This document shows positions 1 to 9,475 of a stretch of DNA of 64,000 bases, piece after piece. The notes below the pieces were generated by a model. That model did not search any database. It saw nothing but the letters and a program-made list of their open reading frames with translations, and had not been told where the DNA came from. Within the stretch, counting starts at the first letter, position 1; each line of letters opens with the position of its first letter. Location: positions 1 to 64,000 of the forward strand of contig NZ_LMOO01000009.1 of NCBI RefSeq assembly GCF_001424195.1, read 5' to 3'. This DNA comes from Cellulomonas sp. Leaf334. Its GTDB lineage: Bacteria > Actinomycetota > Actinomycetes > Actinomycetales > Cellulomonadaceae. Made by a program: the position numbers and the translations under genes.

Positions 1-1911
<1,911 letters not shown>

Positions 1912-1940
1912 TTGCACGCCGGTGGAGGGTGAACCAGGGG

Positions 1941-1959
1941 TAAAACGTTTCGCGTTTTA
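1941..1959. promoter_or_regulatory. A+T-rich inverted repeat, second putative operator
   Basis: TAAAACG and CGTTTTA form a 7-bp inverted repeat around a TTTCG spacer, and the block also contains the palindrome AAACGTTT. It is a conspicuous A+T patch in G+C-rich DNA between the antiporter stop codon and the xylanase promoter. It may be a second regulator site, for instance catabolite control. A weak terminator for the upstream antiporter gene is possible. Confidence 0.4.
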
Positions 1960-1977
1960 ACGATCCACCGCCAGCTG

Positions 1978-3678
1978 CTAGCGGCGCTGCACCCGGGTCA
2001 CCCACGACGACGACAGGCTCTCGTCCTCCAGGTCGAGCTCGCGCATCATCCGGCGCATCACGGCTTCGTCCAGGTCGCCGGAGTCCCGACGCTCCATGAG
2101 GACCTCACGCTGCGCGGCGACGATCTCGCGCCGCAGCCGCTGCGTGCGCAGGCCCTCCTCGGCCGTGGGCACCTGCGAGGGGCTGACCTGGCGGATCGCG
2201 GCGGTCAGCCCGGAGGTCTCGTCGGGCACGAGCTCGTCGGCCGAGTCGGGGTCCAGCATGACCGCCGCGGCCGTCGCGCGAGCGCGCCAGACCCCGGAGA
2301 GCCGGTCGATGAGCTCGTCGGTGCGCTCCGGTCCCAGGTGCTCGCTCCAGTCCTCGCGCTGCCGCTCCAGCACCTCCTGGACCGCGTCGGCCGTCGCCAC
2401 CCGGACGGCGGCCTCCTGCGCGGCGTCGCGCACGGACTCGTCCGCCGATCCGACACCCAGCCGCCGGATCACCCACGGCAGGGTCAGGCCCTGGAGGAGC
2501 AGCGTCCCGATGGCCACGGTGTAGGCCGCGAGCTGGATGGTCGCGCGCTCGGGGAACGGCTCGCCGGCACTGGTCAGGGGGATCGCGGCCGCCGCCGCGA
2601 GGGTCACCACACCGCGCATCCCCGCCCACGACACGACCGCGGACTCGCGGCCGCTCAACGAGTCGCGCGGAGGTCGATGGCTGCCGCGGAGGCGCAGGTG
2701 GTCGAAGCGCGCGGTGACGACGATGTAGACCGGCCGCACCAGGATGGCGACGAGCAGCACGACGAGCGACACCGCTATCCCGTGCCCGAGCCCCTGGTCG
2801 GAGGCGATGACGTCCCGCACCACCCACGGCAGCTGCATACCGATGAGCGCGAACGTGAACGCCTCGAGCAGCAGGTCGACGGTGGACCAGATCGGTTCCT
2901 CGTAGAGCCGCGTCGCGTAGCCCGCGCGCGGCGAGGTGTGTCCCAGGTACAGCCCTGCCGCGACGACGGCCAGCACGCCCGAGCCCGCCAGCTCCTCCGC
3001 GGACCAGTACGCCGCGAACGGCGTCAGCAGACCGATCGCGGAGGCGACCACCGGATCGTCGAGCCGCAGCCGGACCAGGTGCACCACGAACGCGATGACC
3101 AGCCCCACCGCGACCCCGGCGCCTACCGCGAGCGCGAAGGTCGACAGCCCCTCGGCGAACGCCCACGCCCCCGTCGCGACGCCCGCGAGGGCCACCTTGT
3201 AGAGCGTGAGGGAGGTGGCGTCGTTGATGAGGCTCTCGCCGGACAGGAGCGTCATGACGCGCCGGGGGAGGCCGAGGCGCTTGCCGACGGCTGCCGCGGC
3301 GACCGCGTCCGGCGGTGCGACGACGGCGCCCAGCACGAGCGCGGCCAGGAACGGGACCGCGGGCTCCATCCACCAGAACACCAGCGCGACGGCGACCGCG
3401 CTGACCAGCACGAGCCCGACGCCGAGGCGGGTGATCGAGTTCAGCGACGTCCGGAAGTCGCGGTAGGAGCTCGACAGCGCGGCGGAGTACAGCAGCGGCG
3501 GGAGCACGAAGTCGAGCAGGATCTCCGGCTCGATCTCGAAGCGCGGGATCGCCGGCACGAACGAGACGACGATCGCGGCGGCGACCAGGACCAGGGGCGC
3601 CGGCCACCCGCGCCGTCGGCACACCGCCGTGACGGCGACCGCGCCCGCGACCAGCAGGAACACCTCGACGCTGTGCAC
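1978..3678 (-). CDS. Na+/H+ antiporter, CPA1 family
   Basis: Integral membrane cation/proton exchanger for pH and Na+ homeostasis. The 566-residue product has an N-terminal membrane domain of about 12 helices (residues 1-410), including LGAVVAPPDAVAAAAVGKRLGLP and GESLINDATSLTLYKVA, the blocks that carry the ion-binding Asp residues in NhaP/NHE-type exchangers, and SWAGMRGVVTLAAAAAIPL near the end of the domain. Residues 420-566 form a charged cytoplasmic tail rich in Arg and Glu, usual in actinobacterial members. The GTG start at 3678 is preceded by GGAGGA. It lies in the same direction as the glycoside-hydrolase-like gene upstream and the xylanase downstream, without evidence of functional coupling. 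CPA1 assignment is firm; exact cation preference is not visible. Confidence 0.88.
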   Translation of the reverse strand: MHSVEVFLLVAGAVAVTAVCRRRGWPAPLVLVAAAIVVSFVPAIPRFEIEPEILLDFVLPPLLYSAALSSSYRDFRTSLNSITRLGVGLVLVSAVAVALVFWWMEPAVPFLAALVLGAVVAPPDAVAAAAVGKRLGLPRRVMTLLSGESLINDATSLTLYKVALAGVATGAWAFAEGLSTFALAVGAGVAVGLVIAFVVHLVRLRLDDPVVASAIGLLTPFAAYWSAEELAGSGVLAVVAAGLYLGHTSPRAGYATRLYEEPIWSTVDLLLEAFTFALIGMQLPWVVRDVIASDQGLGHGIAVSLVVLLVAILVRPVYIVVTARFDHLRLRGSHRPPRDSLSGRESAVVSWAGMRGVVTLAAAAAIPLTSAGEPFPERATIQLAAYTVAIGTLLLQGLTLPWVIRRLGVGSADESVRDAAQEAAVRVATADAVQEVLERQREDWSEHLGPERTDELIDRLSGVWRARATAAAVMLDPDSADELVPDETSGLTAAIRQVSPSQVPTAEEGLRTQRLRREIVAAQREVLMERRDSGDLDEAVMRRMMRELDLEDESLSSSWVTRVQRR

Positions 3679-3745
3679 GCAGAGTCCTCCGTCCGCCCTG
3701 GTCGCTCCTCGTCGACACTACAAGCGGGCGGTCCGACGACGAGCG

Positions 3746-6700
3746 TCAGGCGTTCGTGACGCCGTGGTCCCGGCGTCGCAGCGCGCGCGACCCGACGAGG
3801 GCCAGGCCGGCACCGACGACCGCGACCGCGAACCCCACCACCGCCAGGACTCCCGCCGACGACGGGGGGATGCCGAGGTGCACGGTGATCCCCAGGATCC
3901 GTGACAGGCCCCACGGCAGCAGGGCCATCTGGTCGTTCCACACGGTCAGCGCCCGCTCGAGGCCGATCGCCGCGACGCCGCCGGCCACGACCGCGAGCGC
4001 GGTCCCACCGGCCAGGAGGGTCGCGCCGAGAGAACGCGTCGACCCGAGGCCGTAGGCACGCCGGAGCACGAGCCCGACGACGACGAACAGCCAGCAGAAC
4101 GCCGCGAACGCCACGGTGACGTAGGCGGTGCGCGCCGTCGGGTCGGTCCAGAAGCCGAACCAGTAGCGGCCCGGACCGCGCACCACGAGCGCGACGAGCA
4201 GGATGACCGTGCGCAGCAGCACCACCCCGCCGAGCGCGGCCCAGAGGTGGAACGGGTCGCGGCCGCGGACAACCCAGCGCAGCACGACGGCGAGCACCAG
4301 CCACGCGCCGAGCGTCGCGACGAGGTGCGCGGGAGCCGCGAACCAGGTGAGCACACCGCGGCTGGCCACCAGGACGAGCGCAGGCAGCGCCCAGACGACG
4401 ACCCGGTCGGTGCGTGTCGTCGGGGCGGGGACCTCGCCGAGCCGCCAGGGCCGGGTGGCCGCGACGGCGAGGGCCCGCAGGGCTGCCGCGCCGGGGAACC
4501 GCAGCGACGTGAACCCGAGGACGAGCACCACCGCGAGCGCGAGGAGCAGCACGCGGGCGAGCCAGGCCATCGCCGGGTCGCGGTCGGCGCGGTCGCTGCC
4601 CAGGTCGGCGGCGGTGAAGCTGTACGCGGGCAGGTCGAGGTCGCCCGCGTACCGGTCGACGTGGGCGGTGCGTGCCGCGTGGTACTCCTGCTCGGCGGTC
4701 CGCCACCGGTCGAGCGCGGTCGGGCTGCCCGTGTCGAGCCACTCGGCGTGCCGCAGGACGGTCGCCCGGTAGGCGGCGAGCGTGCCCAGCAGGTCGGTCT
4801 CGTAGTCGAGCGCGTCGACGAGCGACCGGTAGAGCTCGGGAGAATGCCAGGTGCCGGGTGCCGTGGCGGCGACCTGCTCCCGCATCGCCGCGGACACCTC
4901 CGCCGCCCCCGCGCCGTCCGCGATGGCCTCGTCGAGGCTGTCGCGGCTGACCTCGTAGATGCTGTCCAGCGCCGCGGAGTCGCCGGTGACGATGTCCCAC
5001 TCGAAGATCCACATCATCGGCGGCGGCTCCAGGCCCAGCGCCTTGACCGTCTGCTCCGCGAACGGCCCGATGTACAGGCCGCGGGTGATCGCCTCACGGG
5101 ACCGTGCGAGCGCCTCGGTGATCTGCGTGGAGGTCGCCGGGTCGGACGACAGCGTCTGCCGCACCCAGTCGCCTGTCACCTGCGACGGCTCCAGGTCGGG
5201 GTCCCACGCGAGCCGGGCGGTCCCGTAGGTGTTCAGGTCGTAGAGCTGCCAGAACCCCGTCCGCAGGTACAGCGACATCGGCCCCGCGCGCAGCGGGCCG
5301 CCGTCCTGCGTCCAGTTCCAGACGCCCTCGACGTGCGGGTTCGCCGCCAGGAACTGCCGCAGCGCCTGCGCCTCCTCGGCCACCAGGTCGTTGGGCAGCG
5401 CACCGAACCCCTCGAATTCGCGGCGGGCCTGGAACTCGACGATGCGGCGGTGCGCGCCGACCTCCAGCGTCGGGTTGAGCGGGAGGTGGCTGTAGAAGTC
5501 GCCCATCGTGTACTTGGTGGACACGATCAGGTGCGGGTCGTCGATGCCGCCCAGCACCGCGTCGTACGACGACGGGTTGGTGTGCAGGTCGCCGACCGCC
5601 CCCACCCCCACGGTCCAGGTGCGGAAGACGATCTCGCGGTCGTGCGCGCCGGCCGTCTCCAGCAGCGCGTCGAGCATGGCCTGCACCGAGGACTGCGAGG
5701 TGACCGCCAGCTTCGACGAGTAGTCCCAGCCGGCCTGGTACACCGCGCCGCCCTCACCGACGCGGACCATGAGCCCGTCGACGAACGGCAGGCTCTCGAA
5801 GAGCTCGGACAGCCCGGCCTGGTACACCGACCACAGCGCGGGGTCGTCGACGGCCAGCCCTCCGACCGTCCGCTCCAGGTACGCCTCCAGCGGCGGGGAG
5901 ACGGCGAGCATGTCGGTCAGCAGGAAGACCTGCATCCCCATCTCGTGCGCGTAGGCGAAGACCGGTCCGAACGCCTCGACCATCGCCTCCGCGCGGGCCA
6001 CGTGCGGGTCGCCCTCGGGGTAGACCTCGTGCCCGTCGCCGACGCCGCTGAACGTCACGTACTCGAGGAACCCGGGCACGACGACGCCGTTGTACCCGTG
6101 CCGCAGCGCGTGCTGGACGAGCTGGCGGAACTGCCCGTCGATCTCGTCGACGACCTCCTGGTCCACCCAGGGAGCCGCGGGCAGCACGGCACCGGCGACG
6201 ACGTCGGTGTTGAGGGAGTAGTCGGTGCCCGCCGCGAACGCGGCCGGGTCGGCCTCGCGGCCCACAGAGCCCGAGTCGACCAGGCGCAGACCGAGGCGGG
6301 GCTCGACCGTCTCACCGTCGGCGGGGAGGGCGGCCCCGGAGCGGATCCGGTCGGCGAGCGCGTAGAGGCCCGCGGCCGCTCCCGCGGGCTCCGACGCCTC
6401 CAGGACGAGGCGGCCGTCCGAGCGCACGCGGTACGCCTCGGCCGAGCCGGCGAACGCCGGCACGAGGCTGACCGTCAGGTCGGCGTCGCCCGTCCCGACC
6501 CCGACGGTCGGTGCGGGCAGCCCGCGGGCGGTCAGGGCGTCGGCGACGGCCGAGGCCGCGAGCGCCACCTGGTCACCGGCGGGCACCTCGATCGTGGTGA
6601 TCGCGGGCGCGGGCACCACGGGGTCCAGGTCGACGGCCGTCCGGACGGCGGGCGGGGTGTCGGCGGGCTCGTAGGACAGCCCGAGGGCCTCTCCGACGCC

Positions 6701-6775
6701 CACCGCGACGGCGGCGCCGAGCGCAAGGACGACGACGGCCGAGACGAGGGACGGCCAGGCGCGGGTACGGGACAC
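3746..6775 (-). CDS. Glycoside-hydrolase-like protein with C-terminal polytopic membrane domain
   Basis: 1009 residues. An N-terminal signal anchor (about 10-32) leads to an extracytoplasmic region. Residues 55-160 look like the small alpha/beta domain that precedes many hexosaminidase and glucuronidase barrels (YRVRSDGRLVLEASEPAGAA). Residues 170-560 look like a TIM-barrel hydrolase (HALRHGYNGVVVPGFLEYV; ANPHVEGVWNWTQDGGP), nearest by eye to the GH67 alpha-glucuronidase style. A helical segment of about 150 residues follows, and residues 740-1000 contain about seven membrane helices. The function may be processing of glucuronoxylan fragments at the membrane, but this is inferred from the fold impression and the nearby xylanase. 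No catalytic residue is assigned. The GTG start lies 6 nt after a TACACT -10 element, suggesting a leaderless mRNA. Confidence 0.55.
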   Translation of the reverse strand: MSRTRAWPSLVSAVVVLALGAAVAVGVGEALGLSYEPADTPPAVRTAVDLDPVVPAPAITTIEVPAGDQVALAASAVADALTARGLPAPTVGVGTGDADLTVSLVPAFAGSAEAYRVRSDGRLVLEASEPAGAAAGLYALADRIRSGAALPADGETVEPRLGLRLVDSGSVGREADPAAFAAGTDYSLNTDVVAGAVLPAAPWVDQEVVDEIDGQFRQLVQHALRHGYNGVVVPGFLEYVTFSGVGDGHEVYPEGDPHVARAEAMVEAFGPVFAYAHEMGMQVFLLTDMLAVSPPLEAYLERTVGGLAVDDPALWSVYQAGLSELFESLPFVDGLMVRVGEGGAVYQAGWDYSSKLAVTSQSSVQAMLDALLETAGAHDREIVFRTWTVGVGAVGDLHTNPSSYDAVLGGIDDPHLIVSTKYTMGDFYSHLPLNPTLEVGAHRRIVEFQARREFEGFGALPNDLVAEEAQALRQFLAANPHVEGVWNWTQDGGPLRAGPMSLYLRTGFWQLYDLNTYGTARLAWDPDLEPSQVTGDWVRQTLSSDPATSTQITEALARSREAITRGLYIGPFAEQTVKALGLEPPPMMWIFEWDIVTGDSAALDSIYEVSRDSLDEAIADGAGAAEVSAAMREQVAATAPGTWHSPELYRSLVDALDYETDLLGTLAAYRATVLRHAEWLDTGSPTALDRWRTAEQEYHAARTAHVDRYAGDLDLPAYSFTAADLGSDRADRDPAMAWLARVLLLALAVVLVLGFTSLRFPGAAALRALAVAATRPWRLGEVPAPTTRTDRVVVWALPALVLVASRGVLTWFAAPAHLVATLGAWLVLAVVLRWVVRGRDPFHLWAALGGVVLLRTVILLVALVVRGPGRYWFGFWTDPTARTAYVTVAFAAFCWLFVVVGLVLRRAYGLGSTRSLGATLLAGGTALAVVAGGVAAIGLERALTVWNDQMALLPWGLSRILGITVHLGIPPSSAGVLAVVGFAVAVVGAGLALVGSRALRRRDHGVTNA

Positions 6776-6899
6776 CGGCGCAGTGTAGGAACGGTTCCTG
6801 AGCCGTTGTGGCGACAGTCACAGCGGCCTGTGGAGGAACGGGACCAAACGGTCGACGACCGTCACCCGAACGGCCCAGCGGCGGCCCGGCCGACCCGAC

Positions 6900-7478
6900 C
6901 TAGGAAGGTCGCTGCTGCGCGCGCCACTCGTCGGCGAGCAGGGCGTAGGCCAGGCCGTCGACCCAGCCCCGCGACCGGTGCAGCGCGTCGCGGACGCTGT
7001 GCTCCTCGCGCCGCATGCCGAGCCGCTCCATCAGGCGCCACGACGGCTCGTTCTCGGCGAAGCAGACGGCCCGCACCCGCCGCAGGCCGAGGTCCTCGAA
7101 GCTGATCCGGAGCAGCTCGGCGACGGCCTCCGTGGCATAGCCGCGACCGCCGTGCTGCGGGTCGAGCACCCAGCCCAGGGTCGCCTGCCGGGGTGTCTCC
7201 GGGTCGGGGCGCTGCGACCAGGAGTCCTCGACCTGGAGCATCAGGTCGCCGACGACGCGTCCGTCGAGCTCGATCACGAGCGTGACGGCGAGGCGGTCGG
7301 GGTCGCGGACGCGGGCGACATAGGCGTCCCGCTCGCCGACGTCGTGGCTCAGCCAGTCGTCGACGCCCGATTGACGACGGACCTGCCAGATCGCGTCGGC
7401 GTCGTCGGGGGTCGCCGGCCGCAGGGACAGGCGGTCCGTGCGGGCGGGCCAGGGGACGGCGTCGAGATCCTGGGGCAT
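6900..7478 (-). CDS. GNAT-family N-acetyltransferase (RimJ/RimL-like)
   Basis: 192-residue acetyl-CoA-dependent acyltransferase. TDRLSLRPATPDDADAIWQVRR is the usual opening of RimJ/RimL-type GNATs, and LGWVLDPQHGGRGYATEAVAELL carries the acetyl-CoA pyrophosphate-binding motif, followed by VRAVCFAENEPSWRLMERLGMRRE. The acceptor, a protein N-terminus or a small molecule, cannot be told. The open frame extends well upstream, but the extension is Arg/Pro-rich shadow sequence; ATG at 7478 gives the family's normal length. It is the last of three same-strand genes after the phosphatase and the NmrA-like reductase. Confidence 0.85.
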   Translation of the reverse strand: MPQDLDAVPWPARTDRLSLRPATPDDADAIWQVRRQSGVDDWLSHDVGERDAYVARVRDPDRLAVTLVIELDGRVVGDLMLQVEDSWSQRPDPETPRQATLGWVLDPQHGGRGYATEAVAELLRISFEDLGLRRVRAVCFAENEPSWRLMERLGMRREEHSVRDALHRSRGWVDGLAYALLADEWRAQQRPS

Positions 7479-7531
7479 ACGGGCATTCTTGCCGAGGCCA
7501 CCGACAGCGGCTGCCGGCGGACCGCTGCAGG

Positions 7532-8407
7532 TCAGGACGCCAGGGCTGGGCGCAGGTGCTCGTACGCCCACGCGCCGAGCGTGGTCGGGGTGGTGGTGGC
7601 GATGGTGCGCGGGTCCTCCGGCTCGAACCCGTCGGCGAACCCGCGGGTCATCCCGAGGACGGCCTCGACCTGTGCGGGCGTCATGCCGAAGCCCGCGAGC
7701 GCCTGTGCCTGGTCCTGCTCGCTGACCTGCTGCGCGCTCACCGGTCGCCCGAGGACGTCGCCGAGGATGTCCGCGACCTGCGCGAACGACAGGTCCGCCG
7801 GTCCGTGCACCCCGAGGGTCTGCACGCCGTGCCAGTCCGTCGAGAGGAGCCGGGTGGCGGCGACGGTCGCGATGTCGAGCGGGGCGACCCACGCGAGCGG
7901 CCGGTCGACGGGGTGCGTGGTGGTCAGCACCCCTGCGCGGATCCCGTCGAGGTCCATCAGGAGGTTGCTGAAGAAGTACCCGTTGCGCAGGTGCGTGACG
8001 TCGGCGCCGGTGGCGTTCAGGAGCTCCTCGGTCAGGCCGAGCCCGTCGATCTCCCCGAACCCGTGCCGGCCCTCCGCGCCGACGCTGCTCTGGAACACGA
8101 CGCGGGGCACGCGGTTCGTCGTCACCGCGTGGGCGACGGTCTCGCTCATCCGCCGGTAGCCGTCGAGGGGGTCGTCGTCGTCCGTGGGTGGGTCGACCCA
8201 GTACAGCGCGTCGGCGTCCCGGGTGGCGGCGACGACGGCGTCGCGGTCGCCCTGGTCGGCCTCGACGACGTCGCAGACCTCGCGCACCTCCGGCGCGACG
8301 CGGGTGGCGTCCCGGGCGAGGAGGGTCGGGCGCACGCCCGCGCGGACGAGGGTCGGGGCGAGCAGGGAGCCGACGTTCCCGGTGGGGGTGGTGACGACGA
8401 TCTTCAT
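7532..8407 (-). CDS. NmrA/SDR-type NAD(P)-binding oxidoreductase
   Basis: 291 residues. The Rossmann motif at the N-terminus (MKIVVTTPTGNVGSLLAPTL) is of the TGxxG type of NmrA-like and atypical short-chain dehydrogenases. VVFQSSVGAEGRHGFGEIDG and THLRNGYFFSNLLMDL are blocks typical of NmrA-like proteins that bind NAD(P)H or act as redox sensors or quinone reductases. No Tyr-x3-Lys catalytic pair is evident, so sensing or an atypical activity is possible. Start at ATG 8407 is chosen because the dinucleotide motif begins there; a TAGGCT -10-like hexamer ends 7 nt upstream, which fits a leaderless message. A longer frame to 8437 exists. Confidence 0.8.
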   Translation of the reverse strand: MKIVVTTPTGNVGSLLAPTLVRAGVRPTLLARDATRVAPEVREVCDVVEADQGDRDAVVAATRDADALYWVDPPTDDDDPLDGYRRMSETVAHAVTTNRVPRVVFQSSVGAEGRHGFGEIDGLGLTEELLNATGADVTHLRNGYFFSNLLMDLDGIRAGVLTTTHPVDRPLAWVAPLDIATVAATRLLSTDWHGVQTLGVHGPADLSFAQVADILGDVLGRPVSAQQVSEQDQAQALAGFGMTPAQVEAVLGMTRGFADGFEPEDPRTIATTTPTTLGAWAYEHLRPALAS

Positions 8408-8451
8408 GCGGACGAGCCTACGAAAGGCCTCCGACATCCCTCAGCGGGACC

Positions 8452-9378
8452 TCAGGTGAGGCGTTCGAGGTAGCGCAGGATCAGCCCTTCGCGCAGGGCC
8501 CAGGGCGACACCTCGAGCTCCTCGATCCCGAACGCGCGCATCGTCTCGGCCAGCACGATCCCACCGGCCACGATCTGGAACGTCCGGTCCGCGGTGATGC
8601 CCGGCAGCGCGGGGCGGGAGTCGGCCGGCAGCCGTGCGAGACGCGGCACCCAGTCCTCGAGCCCGGCGCGCCGCAGCAGGCGCCGGTCCTGCGGGCCGAC
8701 CCCGTCCGCGCGGGACCCCGCGAGCCGGGCGAGCGAGCGGATCGTCTTGGACGACCCGACGACGTGGGCGGGGTCGGGCCGGTCGGTGAACCGGGACCGT
8801 GCCTCGCGGAGCTGCTCACGCGCGTGCTGCCGGAGCGCGGCGACCTGCTCGGCGGTCGGCGGGTCGTCGTGCAGGAAGCTCACGGTCGAGCGCCCGGCGC
8901 CCAGGGGCAGCGACACGGCCACGTCGGGGAACTCGCTGCCGCCCGCAGCGAGCTCGAGGGAGCCGCCGCCGATGTCGACGAGCAGGATCTCGCCGGCCGA
9001 CCAGCCGAACCAGCGCCGGACGGCGAGGAACGTCAGGCGGGCCTCGTCGTCCCCGGACAGGACCTGCAGCCGGACCCCGGTGGTCGACTCGACGAGGGCG
9101 AGCACCTCGGGGCCGTTCGCCGCCTCGCGCACGGCGGACGTCGCGAACGGGAGCAGCTCGTCGATCTCGGCGGCGGCCCCGGCCGCGACGGCGTCGGCCA
9201 CGGCGGTGACGATGGCGTCGACCCCCTCGGTGCTGATCGCGCCCTCGGGCGTGAGGTACCGCATGAGGCGCAGGACGGACCGGTGCGACGACTGCGCGAC
9301 CGGTGGGCCGCCGCGGTGGGCGTCGACGACGAGCAGGTGGACGGTGTTCGATCCGACGTCCAGCACTCCGAGTCGCAT
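8452..9378 (-). CDS. Exopolyphosphatase / guanosine pentaphosphate phosphohydrolase family protein
   Basis: 308-residue member of the Ppx/GppA branch of the ASKHA phosphotransferases, which hydrolyses inorganic polyphosphate and/or pppGpp in the cytoplasm. Visible signatures: MRLGVLDVGSNTVHLLVVDA at the N-terminus (phosphate-1 loop) and EILLVDIGGGSLELAAG (phosphate-2 loop). The length matches the short single-module actinobacterial form. The true start is ATG 9378 although the frame runs upstream: TACCGT lies exactly 6 nt before the ATG, a leaderless arrangement. It is divergent from the secreted GDPD fusion gene, with only 97 bp between starts. Confidence 0.87.
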   Translation of the reverse strand: MRLGVLDVGSNTVHLLVVDAHRGGPPVAQSSHRSVLRLMRYLTPEGAISTEGVDAIVTAVADAVAAGAAAEIDELLPFATSAVREAANGPEVLALVESTTGVRLQVLSGDDEARLTFLAVRRWFGWSAGEILLVDIGGGSLELAAGGSEFPDVAVSLPLGAGRSTVSFLHDDPPTAEQVAALRQHAREQLREARSRFTDRPDPAHVVGSSKTIRSLARLAGSRADGVGPQDRRLLRRAGLEDWVPRLARLPADSRPALPGITADRTFQIVAGGIVLAETMRAFGIEELEVSPWALREGLILRYLERLT

Positions 9379-9475
9379 GTCCGCACGGTACGGCCTCCCG
9401 AGGTTCACAGGCTGGTCACCCGGACGTGTCCGGCACGTCTGGCGGGCGTCGCCGGACGGGAGTTCCCTGGAGTGC

